A stretch of 61,113 bases of DNA, from positions 1-61,113 of the forward strand of contig JAIVFJ010000341.1 of assembly GCA_025765615.1 (NCBI GenBank). The letters run 5' to 3'. This document shows, piece by piece, positions 13,016-25,543 of the stretch. The stretch comes from Zopfochytrium polystomum (taxonomy: Eukaryota; Chytridiomycota; Chytridiomycetes; Chytridiales; Chytridiaceae). How positions within the stretch are numbered: the stretch's first letter is position 1; every line of letters starts with the position of its first letter. The position numbers and the translations under genes are program-made. Below the pieces are notes generated by a model, which saw nothing but the letters and a program-made list of their open reading frames with translations, was not told the DNA's origin and searched no databases.

Positions 13016-14275
13016 GTTGTTGGATTGTTGGACTATCCTAGTCCGCTTCTGAATTTTATCCCCTAATTCGTTGAACATACCTTCTCTTCCTTCTCTTCCA
13101 ACCTTTAATGGCCTTCTGCCTCATAGTTACCCTCTAATCGACTGAAACGAACGAACGTCATAGCGTTTGCGTTTGGGAATAAATACCACGCCGCTGTGCA
13201 ATCTCTATGCAATAAACAAGCCTCATAATCCGATCTCTTCTCACGTACTTGCACCAATCACGTGCAGCGAAGGTCGAATGAAGCTGCAGCTCATCTAACT
13301 CGAACCCTCTTTGTTGACGCTTCCACTTCATTCCCAGCTTAGACTCTATCTCTTGCCAGCCCTAGTTCAGCGCCAACATCCTGATACGTTTTAACAAACA
13401 AACAAATTCCATTGCTTTTCCTGACCGTACCTTCAATTCCGTCAGGAACGAAAAAGGCAAAATTACTTTCTATGGGATCTTTAGGGTTCGACACGTCTTT
13501 CATTTTGATGAAATTTTCCATCGTAAGTAGGTCCATTCTTCATTGCCAGACACACAAGAGACGCAGAGAAGGTCGGAACAGCGTCTGGAAGCAAATGTGA
13601 TCCGTAAGTAGCAAGCCTTTTAATTCTCAGTGGAATGAATGCAGCCACAACCTTTAAATACTCTTTGTTCCATCGTTGGTGATGAAAAGGGACAATTGTG
13701 CGGGCACCAATCATATTGTGCAGTATAAAGTTTTTGGGTTGGACGTAATCCATTTGTTGCCTCGAATTATATGCGTGACTCCATAATGTAACACGATCAC
13801 ACTGTCATCAAGATTTATCAACCAAAACCAGGTCGTCAACGACCGTTGTGCTGCTTTCACCCCTTGCTGCCTCCACGGCCTTCCGACAATGCAGATGTGC
13901 CTGCACGTCCGGGTCTGTCTTTGCACCGCGCCATGACCGCGACCGAGACGCCCTGCACAGTGCCCCCTGTTAGTCGGCTTGGCGCACGCTCCGCGGTACC
14001 GTCCACCACGCGAGCATTGCCGAGCGCGGCAGCGTGGAGTGCGTCCCCACCGTCCTCGACGAGGCACCCAGCCCCCCTTCCACCTTCCGCCGACCCTTTC
14101 TTCAGGGGGACATTGCGGCGGAGTCTTTTTGACAAGTCGGGATTGTTGGAAGCTTCGAGCAGAAGAAGAAACTCGACCGCCCGCATTCATTTCTGCCCGT
14201 CTCTCTCTTTTCGCACCGTCTCTGTCTTCGTCGCCACCCGCGTTCGCCGTTTGCTGTCCCGCTTCTTCTCTTTGT
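13016..14275. other. Intergenic, no supported gene
   Basis: Contains the 3' region of the NRPS-like gene and the upstream region of the 5MP gene. No frame here shows a domain or plausible exon structure. A minus-strand frame over 13711–14373 is antisense to the 5' part of the 5MP gene and has no recognisable content. Confidence 0.5.
13211..13216 (+). promoter_or_regulatory. Polyadenylation signal AATAAA
   Basis: An AATAAA hexamer about 200 nt after the stop codon of the NRPS-like gene and on the same strand. Confidence 0.45.
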
Positions 14276-15967
14276 ATGTCCTCGTCCCTTTCATCCAAGC
14301 CGCAGCAGTCGCAGCAGCAGCCGCCATCATCCGCCAAAAGTGCACTCCCTACCACCTCGGACTTTAAGTCCAAAACGCGAAAGGTGAGTCGTGGACGAGA
14401 GAGCCGGGCGATGATGAGGACGATCGGTGTTTCTCAACCTGTGGAGAGGCGGCCAAGTCGTCGTGGCAGTGCACGGTGTACCGATCTTATCTTCGCATCC
14501 AAAGATCAAGCGCTGACTGCAAACCCAATCGTATTAAATCTAGCGTGAGGTCGTCACAAAGTATGAACCAGAGGTCTTCCGCGACTCTCTTCTTGCTCTG
14601 ATCCCCGAAGACTGCGACATTGACACATACGTGGGCGTGCTCGAAGGAGCTGCCGATAAGCTCGATTACAAGCGTTATGCTGAACCTTTGTTTGAATTCT
14701 TCTTTATCGGCGGTCTTGTCGGTGAGTTGTGGAACATGGATCTGGTGACACAATTTGATTCCTTTTGTCTCTGCCAGCCCCTGGTGGCCAGATAGTTGAT
14801 GATGGGGCCCGATTGAACCCTTACAGCATTTTTGCATGCGACGATAGCATCGCCCCCATCAAACAGCGAGTGGAAATTCTCAAGTGCGTGATCTGTGTGG
14901 CAAACGATGTCTGGCTTTGGCTAACATCAAATTGCGCGTTTGTGCAGCAAGCTCATTCGGCGATTTAAGTATCTCCAGCGCAAGCTCGAAGAGACGCTTG
15001 CTCATTTGTTGCAGTACATCAACAAGTTTGGTGATAATTCGCACAAACTTAGCACTGCGGTCGGCCTTCTGATCTCCACACAAACGGTTGGACTGGGGTC
15101 CCTGATTGACATAACCAAGGACCATTTAGTGAAAGATGGCAAGTACCAAGCTTTCATTGGACAACATGCTAATCCGAAGCGCAGGCGCATCCTTGGAATT
15201 TCTCACTGGAGTCTTTCAGACGTACATCCACGAGCAGAACGTTGACTCCCTCTGCCAGTCTCTCCAAAAGAGTGGATTGGACGACCGCCTTCTGGAATTT
15301 TTCCCTCCGAAGAAGCGCCAGGAAGAATACCTCGCTCGACACTTTGAGACCGAGGGTCTTAAAGCCATTGTCGACTTCTACAAGAAGAAGCAAGCGTCAT
15401 TGGTGAAGGCTGAGATCAAGCAGCAGCTTTTGGAACTGCTTCAGGGCGAAAACGCTCAGACAACTGCCGTGACCTTTGTCAAGGCGCAAATGACGGAGCA
15501 CAAGTGGACGGAGTCAGAGACCGTAACATTCCTCTGGGATGCCATCTTCGAGTCGGTGGAGTGGACCAACCGTCCTGAGCAACTTGAGAGCCAAATTGTG
15601 AAGACACTTGCTGTAAGTTTTGTCGATGTGTTTTGCTTTTGCTTTTAAACTGAACCGACGACCTCTCCCTCCCCTTCAATGGCAGGTATGGCCCAAAACC
15701 CTCGAACCATTTTGCAAGTCGCCAAAGACGGAAATCACCCTCTTGCAGCACATTCAAGCCATGTGCTACGATGATGCCCGCTATGCCAAGCACTTCAGAA
15801 CGATTGTTTCGAATCTGTACAAACTTGACGTGATCTCGGAGGCTGCTGTCCTCTACTGGTCAGAGAAGGGTGCTCTGGGCAACAAGGGCAAAGCCATGTT
15901 CATAAAACAGATGGAACCTTTCGTAGAGTGGTTGAATCAGCAGGATGAGGACAGCGAGGAGGACTGA
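14276..15967 (+). CDS. eIF5-mimic protein (BZW/5MP), W2 domain
   Basis: Six exons (14276–14383, 14544–14721, 14778–14883, 14948–15138, 15185–15612, 15686–15967) join to an intact 430-residue protein, close to the usual length of about 420 for BZW1/BZW2. After a Ser/Gln-rich N-terminus it has the MIF4G-like helical repeats (VAPGGQIVDDGA, NKLIRRFKYLQRK) and a C-terminal W2 domain ending in an acidic tail (DEDSEED), as in eIF5 and eIF2Bε. Known family members bind eIF2 and the 40S pre-initiation complex and compete with eIF5, tightening start-codon choice. The fourth intron (15139–15184) is only 46 nt and uses GC–AG ends (GCAAGT); without it the frame breaks. An AATAAA follows 29 nt after the stop. 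Confidence 0.92.
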
Positions 15968-15995
15968 TCATGTAACCAGCCCCTTGACAGCATAC

Positions 15996-16001
15996 AATAA
16001 A
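15996..16001 (+). promoter_or_regulatory. Polyadenylation signal AATAAA
   Basis: An AATAAA hexamer 29 nt after the stop codon of the 5MP gene. Confidence 0.7.
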
Positions 16002-17598
16002 GATTGCTTCTCCGAACACAAGTTCTCCTTGTTTCTTCGTGCATCGCTCGCTTTCCGCACGGGGAGACGCACATCGCGCCTCCGGCTGTGACTTCGCCCC
16101 CTCGAGCGTGAGCGACTTTCGGTCGAAAAAGCAGCAATTTGGGTTCTTTTTTCTTTTTTTTTTTTTCTTTTTTTTGGTTTTCCCCCGTTTCTCTCACTGA
16201 CTCAACTTGCAGTGGCAAGGCGGACTGTGGAAGCCGCTCGCGCGCGTGCACATTGGGCCGCAACGTCGCGCACTCGCAAACCATCTCGCGGTCCCACCAC
16301 GGCAAAGCCGTCCTCAGTTAATGCCTAGGCCGTCTGCAACCACCGGTCGAGCTCCGCGGCGGTCACGGTAGGCTTTGGATTGCACGGCAGCGTCCAGCTG
16401 GGACAGGTCAGCGCAAAAGACGGTGCGCGTTGAGCAGCTTGTGCGAGGCAAAGGTCAAAAGTCTTGCGGAACAGGGCCAGGCGGTGGCCACAACAGGGGA
16501 GCAACCCGTTGCGGACACTATGGGACGGGCACCAACGTCACCTATCGCCTGGAAGAAAGCATCGGATGGGGAGAAACGACCGCAATGACGCCTGTATTCG
16601 AACCCGCTTTTCGCTGAACGGCCCTAATTTTCCCTGCTTCTGCATTCCCTTCTTGTGCAAAAGCGAGTGCGGAAGCACTCTGTTCGCTGTTTTTTTTCCC
16701 CCTTTCTTTGGAGGGATGGGGGATTATGCACTTGCCGTTTTTCTGGACAGTTGGGAGGGAGAAAACAGCCTCACCGTAAAGCCCTGTTGGCGTTGCGTTG
16801 ACGGCCTTTGGACTGTGGGCGACTTCTATTCGTCTCTCTCAAGATTGTCGAGCCCTTTTCCCGCATCGGGTCGTCCAACATTTGTGATATTCCTGCTATA
16901 TGTGGGACACCGGTGGGGCTGCTGACTGAAGTTTCCTTTATGACAAAAGTATCGCTTGACAAAGCCTCAGAAATTGGGGGGAACGGGGGATATTTATAAA
17001 TATTTATTTGTGCACCAGAAACAGCCACAAGGCCGCAAGAGCATCAAACGCGTCAGCAATCCATTGAAACATCGACGTGAAACAAGCGTCGCAGCAAGAC
17101 CGGCTCCTGGTTCGGAAGCATGAAGGTAGCAACATGGAAACGCATTCCGCAAACACTCCCCCCACGGGGGTAAAGCGGAGATTGCCGAAGATGGTGGGTG
17201 CAAGCGAATCGGAGCAACAGTCGTGCGAGGTGGAATGAACGAGGAGCTGCAAATGAAACGAGGAGCTCCAGCACTCAAGGAAAACTGCGCCAACGCGGTG
17301 AGGGCGAGCGCAAACACCTGGAAGTCCACGCCGAAAGGACCAATTATCGAGGACGGGGGAAGCAAAAGGGATGCGCGACGTGAGCGGGTGTGCGAAGTAT
17401 GCAAAACCAACCCAGACCGCTGGTCGGAGCGGGAAGAAAAAGCAAGAGACCCAAGAAAGCGACCGAGGAAGCAGCGCGACGACTAGAGGGATGCTCCAGC
17501 TTGGTACAGGAAGCCGTTGCTTGTACCGACTGGGTTGGTTCTCTTTCTCACTCAGGGCCTGAGAAGACTGCACGACGCGGGGCGAGAAGGGCGTGCGT

Positions 17599-17910
17599 CC
17601 ATTCGCACTCGAGTAGCAATAGGCTCCAGGGTCTTCACGGGAGCAGGCGGCCTGCAATTGCAGCCTCGGTGGAATCGGGAGAGGCAGCGCCGGTTTGCTG
17701 GGGCAGGTTGGCGCGTGCGGCCATTCGCACTCGAGTAGCAAAGGGCTCCGGCATCTCCATCCTGCCCTCGACCACGGAGTGGAGGAAACGGCAGATGTGA
17801 AGCAGGCTGCCTGCAATTGCAGCCTCGGTGGAATCGGGAGAGGCAGCTCCTGGTCGTCCAGGCAGGTTGGCGTGAGTTCCACTCGAGAAGCGAAGGGCTC
17901 CTGGTACGGT
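17599..17910. repeat. Imperfect tandem repeat, about 2.3 copies
   Basis: A word starting CCATTCGCACTCGAG recurs at 17599 and 17719 and in shortened form near 17878. A second word starting CCTGCAATTGCAGCC follows at about 17653 and 17809 in each long copy. The copies differ in length (about 120 and 160 nt), so this is a segmental repeat with internal indels. The TGCAATTGCA block is palindromic. Confidence 0.75.
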
Positions 17911-18802
17911 CTGCCCTCCACCAAACACACCTAACGCACGCACGGTCTCCTGGTCGGGTGCAGCGCAGCGCATATGGATAGCTACACACGCAGGTGCCAC
18001 GCTGAAAGGGCGCTGGCGGGGGTCAGTCAGGGTTACATTCTCCTCAGGTACTAGATCAGGCAGCCCTCGTTCGCACCTCGAACGCTGGATCGGCGGGAAT
18101 TCAAAAGAAGAAACGGGGCACACTCCTTGAGACCCTGACCTTTTGCGGACAAGCCTAGTAACCGCGGGTGGATACGCCGCGCTTGCAATCAAAAGTCGGT
18201 GGACTGATCGGTCCCGTGCGAAGGAGGAGAGCGCACATCTCCCGCCTCGGAAAATATGGATGTTCGGGGGGAGTGCATCCACGGCAGTGGATATTGGGGC
18301 AGAGACGAAGTGGTATTATGGACGTCCGGTGGGTAGTCAGTCGCCTAGGTGCGCGGGCGCTGGGCAGTCGCGTTGTTCTCCCTGTTCAACTTCTTGTTTA
18401 GTGTTCCATCCTTTGTCCGAAGTGCAGCAGCAGCAGGTATTCGCACCGTCCGGCGCGGCCTGGAAACCCTGAGCCTGGCGTCAGCGTGCATGTAGCATGC
18501 TTAAGGTCTGCCCGCGTGCGATCAACGCGTTGGGTTGACAGTTGACCGCCTCCATGAGGCGAAAACCTGACAACCTGAAGTCACTGCACGTTCCTCCAGT
18601 TCTTTCTCATACTGCCTCTTTTATGCTGTGTGGGAACGCAGGAAGTTCAGGCACTTTCAAGGTCGGGGTTGCCGCGACCGCGTTTGAAGCGGAAAGAGAA
18701 CCAAATGTAGAACATACACCTAGCAGTATCTTCGCGACACAACAATGAGGAAGCATTACAAACAAAGTTTGATGAGCTGAAGGAAAGAGCAAAAAGGAAA
18801 AG

Positions 18803-18835
<33 letters not shown>

Positions 18836-19093
18836 CGGAGGAGGGAAATCTCGTGCATACAAGGCAATAAAGGCCAATTCAAAAGGAAGGTGAAAACGGC
18901 AGGAAAGGGACCGGCTACGGGAACAGCGCACTGGGGCAGGTGATGGGGGTGGGTGGGTGGGATGGATGCACCATGAATGAAGCAATGGGGACGCAAAACG
19001 AGAAATGAAGGACAGCGGGAAAGGCACAGTGGACCTCCCTTAGCTTAATCGGCCACGCTTGAAGCAACGCTCACAAAGAAGAAAAACAGAAAG

Positions 19094-22000
19094 CTACCCG
19101 TTTAGGGTGCGACCCCGACCTTGCAGTATCGCCAAAGGGACAGTGTCCTCAGCTGAAGTGACTCTATTCTCAGTCGCTTTGGCGCCGCCCGTGCTCCTTG
19201 AGCGCCCCGCTTGTGGAGCTGTATTTCGAGCTGATGATCCTTGCGGCCGAGACCCAGTTCCACTGCTTGAAGACGCTGTTCCGCCATCTCCACTACTTGT
19301 TCGCGACATCGGCATGAGGTTTGCATTATAACTTTGACTGCGGCCCATGCTGACTCCTCCAAACGAGTCCGAAGCGGCGGTTGCGTTTCCTTCCCAATTG
19401 CTGGAGCCCCCGCCAGTTCCTCCTGTTACACTGCTTCGCCTGCGCCCCGAAAATTTCCCACTCCCAGCATTGCTGCCGCCTCGTTTACCTTTGCGAAGCT
19501 CTGTTTCAAGGAGGGTCGTTTGTGCCTTTTTCTCCGCACCACCACTCCGCCGTTTTCCCTGTCCGGAGGAACTGGTGTTACCGGCAGAGTTCCCGTTATT
19601 ATTCGGGCTCAACGGTCTTCGCAGGAATCCGGAGTCAGTTGTTCCAGCAAGAGGCGCTGTCGCTGCAGCCGCTGCGTATGACTTCACCGGTTGCGGATTG
19701 GGGGCCACAACAGCTTCCTGAACTGCGTCGTCGCCCATAACCGCGAGAAAATGTTCAAGATTCCGTCCGCTCCTCGCTCCGCTCGTAGCAATCTGGCTTG
19801 AAGATGGCGGAGGAGAAGTCTCCGTCGGAGCTGACCATGTCGAGATCGGATGAGTTTGGGTTGGGGAAGACATTGACGATGACGCGATGGCGTGTCCAGG
19901 ATGTAATGCGGGTGGGCTCGTGTTCACAGAGGGTGGCGCGGAGCTGAACTTCTGCTGTCCCTGTGGCACAGCCTTCGAAGGGTCTGACTTGCCAGCGTTG
20001 CGAGTGACATCATTGTTGCTGATGCTGACGTTTGCCTTGCTTTTACTCTTCTTCCGGCCTTTCTTATTCTTCTTTTTTCGACCACGCTGTCCCGGTCGAT
20101 TCAACGTCACATCTTTCGAATCAGCCAAAAGGAGGTAAGTATCTCATTTTCGCTCTGAAAACAGCCATGATTCTCACCGGCGTGAACAGACAAAATGTAA
20201 AGCATCAAATTCGATATCACAACCTGCTCTAGGAGCGGTCTCCGTTCCTGCGCGAGTTTAACGTGCGATATCCTGTATATGGACTTTTCGACCTGGAACG
20301 AAAAACGCGGGAATCCGTTCAGCTGGTCTTCCTGGTCGTCATCGTCGCCGATTGCGTTTTCCGTCAGTGGGTTCAGTCGAGGCGGAGATCGCGCAAGAAT
20401 GGAACCAGATGCTGAATCACCAGAGGAGGAGCCCCCGCCAAAAAGGCGCTGGGTAATGCCAAATTTGCTTCCCGGCAGTGCTTTGGTGCTTGGCGCTGTT
20501 GGAGAGTCGGGTTGTCCAGCTGAGGAAAGGGGCGCCGAAAAAGCATCGCTATTACTGTTGTTTTGCTGGCTCCTTCGTCCTTTCCCGCTCCCTGGAATCA
20601 ATCCAGAGAGCCACGTCCAAGTTGATGGCTTCTCCGTCTGACCAGCCCCAATAGAAGGCGAATGGTTGTCGAGTGAATACTCCTCCTCTCTAACGTCGTA
20701 ACTGTCCTCAACGACTTCCAGATCCGGGGTAACCGGGGTGCCACTGTTGGATTTCGGCGCCGACAGCTCTTGATCATCCGAATCCGTTGGCAACTTCAGT
20801 TGTGTGTTTAGCGGGGCAAGGTCCTTCACCTTCGCGGATAGTGATGATCTTCGCGCTGGTATCACCCTTTTGCCCTGACGATCCGGAGATGTTGGAGAGG
20901 CTAGAGCAAGAGGAGATGTGGGGGAGGGAGGTGAGGGATGCGCAACGTGGAGCGAATCAGTTGGCTCCAAATTCGTGAACTGCGGTGGCGCGAGTGCCGC
21001 GATTGAAGGAATCACTGAAAGTTCGCTGCTTTTTGAAAGAGGATGGCGTGCTGGCATCAAAGTGGCTTCGGTTGAAGGGAATGGCATTGGCTGAGCACTA
21101 CTTGCGACAGGGGAGCTTACAACTCGTTCGTCGTCAGACGCTAGACTGCTGGCAACCGACGACTCGTCATCATCTGAACCCCAAGCTTCCGTCTCAGACG
21201 CAGTGGTAAGAGAAAGGTAGGGACTTGGGGTCTCGTCGTTCATAGATTCTGAAGCGTAGGAGGCCTCGACGGACGGACCTTCGTTACGCGAGTGTTCGTG
21301 TGGTACACTTTTGTTGTCATCATCTTCAACATGAAGCTCTTCACTGGAGCCAACAACCGCTAGTCGTTTGCGTCGCCGCGTACCTGCCGCTCCTTCAGAT
21401 GCGGAACCGGGATACAATCCGGAAACATCGACTTCCGACGATGTACCGAGAAGGGCAGCGTCTACCCATGCTGTTGCTTCCATTGCTTCCATAGCAGCAT
21501 ACACAACTGCGCGAGTTTCTGCATCATCAACTTCATTCAAATGAACAGACTTGATTGAAGCCGAGTCCGCTTTCAGGAGAGTTAGAGCCTCATCTATAGT
21601 TGAAACTGATGAGGGGATTGGGAGTGGCGGCGCGATAGTGGAAGTCGGTGTTGTTGGGTTGCTGTTGCTCGCCGCAGCGAGGCTCCTTACTCGGGACGAG
21701 CTTCTGCGATGCGAATTCAGCACACCATTTGTTCCAGACGAGAGGGCCGACGTGCTTGTCACGGAAAATTCATCCGTCGGGGCCGGGGGTGTCGGTGGAC
21801 GAGAGAGGGAATCATCTTGCCGCAGCGAAGCCCACGACAACTGTGGGCGCAGCGTTGGTGAAGGCGGAACAGATGGGGGCGGAGTCGGTCGACGAAGGGA
21901 CGCTACTGTCCTCAATCGCAAGGACTTTCGGGAGGCATCGTCCGAAATTTCGCCTGATACATCTGGCCCACCTGGGCTCGGGAGCTTTTCCTCCTTCAAT

Positions 22001-23610
22001 ACTTCATCAATGTTATCAGGGGTAATAACAATGTGGCGCTCTTTGAACGATTTGTTTCGGGAAAGGGACTTTCGAAATGGCTGGTCGTCGACATATGCAT
22101 CTGCGGGAGGAGGGATTTCGATTGACACAGTGTCTGTTGGCGTCGGTGGAATCAATGATTCGTCGACGTCCGCAGTTTCAGTCGCTGTGCTTGCAGACGT
22201 GGCGATGGCGGATGGAGGCGCTGAAGTCCTTCGTGCCCTTGCCGCTTCAAGCCGAGCTCGAAAATCTTCTCCCACGATTCCTTCATCGGCTGCTTGGACG
22301 TGTGCAGGCACCCAAAACAAGTGTCCTGCACTACCGGCATGTCCTCCTGCTTTCGCTGCAGTGCTAGCGACGTTGGCTTGAACTACCTGCTGAATCGCAG
22401 TTGCCTTTGTTGGTCGAGTTGTTGCATTCCTGATAAAAGTGGTAAGCGGCGCGATTGGGGGTCGTGGATTGGCAATAAACTGCGCCTGTCCTGAGGCCAT
22501 AATCTCGTCATCTTCGAAATCAGAGTTGTGGGAGCGGTCCAGGCTTCCAGACGGCAGAGTAACAAATTGAAAGCTCCGCCGTTTGCGTCTGTATTCCTCA
22601 GATGAAGAGAGCAGGCCGGGAGTACGTGTGATTTGCATGGACGCCCGTTTTTTCGAGTACCTCCGCGATGCAGGGGCAGGAACGTCAATTATTGCCACGG
22701 TTTCTGGTGCATGCAAGGTATCTTTCCTGTCTTCGATGGCCTCAGAGCGCTCCAACGGATCTTCTAGCGATTTTTTTTGCCCTTCCAGGGTCTCAGCTGC
22801 TGGTGGTACAGCACGAAGCTCCAGGTTCGACACTGCATCCTCTGAAAGTGGAGATGCAATATCCTCAAACAGAGGCTTCGATTCAATTTCCTCACTGATT
22901 GGTGGCGGCGCGCTTGCAGTGATAAGTGCATGAGGTGTAGCATAGACCAAATAATGCGAATCTGCGGACTGATTTTGAAGTGTATGAGACGGAACGTCAA
23001 ATCTGGGGGTTTGAGAAGACCCATGTGGTGGGAACGATTCAACAGGAGCTACTAATTCCAGTGGAGGGGAGTCCAACGATGGAGAATCCCCAATAATAAA
23101 AGGAGACCGGGCGGGACTGGCAAGCGGCAGTTGCTGTGAAGGATCGTCATCTTCGAGGGAGTCCGGGTTTCGGTTGGATCGTTTGAATTTCCGGGATAGT
23201 CCACCAACAAAGCTCCGCAAACTTCCCCCAGCACCTCTGAAAATACTGGATCCAACAGAGCCGGAGTCGCTTCCCTTATCGGATTGCAGAGTGCTTTGGG
23301 ATCCTCGTCGCCCAGGATCAAAGGCAGGATCGAATCCCCCCTTCTTTCGGGTGCTTCGAAAAAGAGATCCGAAGTTTAAACGAGACGACCGTTCTTCTCC
23401 ATTCCTGCGATTGAAAAGGGACGCCGAACTGTTCGATCGTCTCATTTCATGCAGTCCTGGCATCTGATATTCCGACGATGTTCGAAGAGATGGCGCAGGC
23501 GACGGTGGTAGTGCGTCGACTGGCTGTGGGAGACCATTGTCCTGCGTTGAGGGGGTCGAAGGCCGATGAGCATGACGAGCCTGCCTAAAACTGGATCGCC
23601 ATGAGTCCAT
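19094..23610 (-). CDS. Large Ser-rich disordered protein of unknown function
   Basis: A minus-strand frame of about 1,165 codons runs from the first ATG (23610) to a TGA at 20107. A second frame (to the stop at 19094) continues with a Lys/Arg-rich segment and a Ser/Gly/Gln-rich tail. An intron between roughly 20140 and 20285 probably joins them; possible donors are GTTGTG near 20220 and GTGAGA near 20175, but I could not fix the junction. The protein is very rich in Ser, Pro and Thr with scattered acidic patches (DDDESS, EDDDNK), basic clusters (FKRSNR, RRKRKRL-like) and no catalytic domain or membrane segment. The basic cluster after the intron could be a nuclear signal. The composition suggests a phosphorylated scaffold or regulator; I do not recognise a family. 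It lies downstream of RPL9 on the same strand, about 310 bases away. Confidence 0.7.
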
Positions 23611-23918
23611 GACGAGACGCTGCTTGGACTCCGCCACTGGAATGGATTGCACCGGTAGGCTTCCACGCAGATGGGCTTCCAAGCTGGGCTCGTCGGAAGC
23701 TCAGTTTGAAACGATGGGCACCCCTGTCGCCCCCAATTGGACCAATTCAGCCTTTTTAGGAATTTTTTCAACGTAATCTGTTGTGGCGCGCACGCCGTTC
23801 CACCACCACCGACAACCACCCACACCCCACCAAAACGCTTCAAATGGCGATTCCCGACGTCATCAACAGCACCATACCCGCTACCACTGTCCCAAACACT
23901 GGAATACCACACACCAGC
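23611..23918. other. Short intergenic region between two minus-strand genes
   Basis: Separates the stop of RPL9 from the first ATG of the disordered-protein gene. The open frame of the latter extends to 23682 with no further ATG. No other feature seen. Confidence 0.5.
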
Positions 23919-24712
23919 TTACTCCTTGACGATGTGGCCCTGAAGAAGTCGAAAAAGCCTTCTCAGACATGGCACCGTTCACTGAACGACACATACCTTC
24001 TCCGAGACGTAGATACCGTCAAGGAACTTCCGGATATCCTTGTTCCGGACGCGGGTGTTCTGTTGAATCTGGGCGGCTGCATTTCCAATGATGAAAGTCA
24101 GTTGTAAATGGTTGTTAAAACAACATCGCTACACACCTGATTGCGAAACGTTGTCAATGTCGTTTCCAGCAAGGATCAGCTCGTCCTTTTGGGCTGTCGA
24201 TTGGGTGACGGCAACACCATCGAGCATGGGAACTTTCATAATGACTTTCTGACCAACGAAGTTGCGAATTTCCACAACTTTTCCACCGTCCACAATGTTG
24301 ACGTTGATGGGGAAGTGAGCGTAAACGAAGCGCATCTTGTATTCGTAGCCCTAGATCCATGGATCAATATAACATTGATTCGAAAATGATTGACACACCA
24401 ACCTTGGTGACACCGGTGATCATGTTTTCAATGCGAGAGCTGATAGTCCGGATGCAAGCAACGTGCTTGCGAACTCCGTGCCAAACCCGAATAAGGTGCT
24501 TCTTCGGGCCGGTCTTGACGACCTCGAAGTCAATGTGGTTGAAGGCCTTGACGAGGACTCCACGCGGGCCCTTAACGCGCACGCGCCGATTCTTGATCTC
24601 GACCGTTACTGAGCAAAAGTCGGCATGATGTCAAAGCCAGAGAGAAGGAAAGCCAGATTTGCTTACCGTTGTCGGGGACAACCAATTCCTTCTCCTGAAC
24701 GATCGACTTCAT
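23919..24712 (-). CDS. RPL9: 60S ribosomal protein L9 (uL6)
   Basis: Five exons on the minus strand (24712–24667, 24608–24403, 24350–24137, 24076–23997, 23939–23919) join to an intact 188-residue protein, close to the eukaryotic uL6 length of about 190. Diagnostic stretches include [14 protein letters not shown] at the start, [38 protein letters not shown] across an exon junction, NFVGQKV and [17 protein letters not shown]. The four introns are 58, 52, 60 and 57 nt, all GT–AG, and each restores the conserved sequence. The protein sits near the base of the P-stalk in the large ribosomal subunit. The last exon is only seven codons including the stop. Confidence 0.97.
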
Positions 24713-25543
24713 CGCGGTGGTAGTGTCGGCCTGGATCGGTTGAAAGATCTCTCAGACAACGAACGAACCAAGACCCCATCTCGCATCCCGTTCCATCCCA
24801 ACCCATCCATCCATCTGATTCACAATACTGCGCAACGATGTCGGAAGAGCCGGAGACTCCAGAAATATGCTCCCTCTTCCGATGGACCTCGATTCTTCCT
24901 CACTGAAGAACGATGCTGACGCTGAGCTTGGGTACCCAAACTGATAGAGACAGATTGGGTTGTTGGATGGGGTCTCACCTTATTGACTTGTTTTTTGGTT
25001 CAACAAACGAAAAATCTAATATTGACGGCTCCAGTTTGAGCCAGGTCTGTGGTCGGTTGAGCTTTCAAGCTTTCAACGAACCGGTTGATCTTGGGTTGAA
25101 ATTGAATCATCAGTTTGTAGTGCTACCTGGCGGTTATGATGATAATTCAGAATGGTCCTAGCACTTAAATGATTCAATTATAAAGAGATCACGCGAGCGG
25201 CATCGAGGTTGGATCTTGTTTGTAATGAAGTTTCAAGTAAATTCGTGTATGAAACACAATGGTAGAGCCTTTATTCCCTGATCCTGTACTTGTGAAACTC
25301 ACTGTCGAAGGGTATGCCGACCAAGGCAACATAGTACTAGACGCAACCTGCAGTCGCACACGGACGTGTTGAGCGAATGGAATGTCTCACCACCAGTCCA
25401 AAGACCACCCTCATTGGTTGCCTCAAGAATTTCTACCCAGCTGACTACATTTCTCCCACAAAGGAAAAAAAGCCGAAAAGAGATTGACGGCAGGGCTTGA
25501 GTTTGGAGGACAGATTGTGGCAGCTTAGTAAACGCCACCTCCC
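24713..25543. other. Intergenic region between divergent genes
   Basis: Lies between the start codons of RPL9 (minus) and the SAP-domain gene (plus), so it should hold both promoters. No supported coding region; no clear TATA box. Confidence 0.5.

Larger units (their letters stand above)
15968..19093. other. Long stretch without a supported gene; local repeats
   Basis: About 3.1 kb in which no frame has a recognisable domain. It includes T-rich tracts (16145–16180), an imperfect tandem repeat (17599–17910) and a run of more than 30 A (about 18805–18836). A 308-codon minus-strand frame (17004–17930) crosses the tandem repeat; its Pro/Leu-rich content seems to come from the repeat rather than from a conserved protein. 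Confidence 0.45.

Noticed and set aside
11687..13078. Several long minus-strand frames in the NRPS-like gene
   Set aside because: Antisense shadows of a GC-rich coding region with clear hexapeptide repeats on the plus strand.
17004..17930. 308-codon minus-strand open frame
   Set aside because: Spans the tandem repeat, has Pro/Leu/Arg-rich content without a domain, and shows no exon structure.
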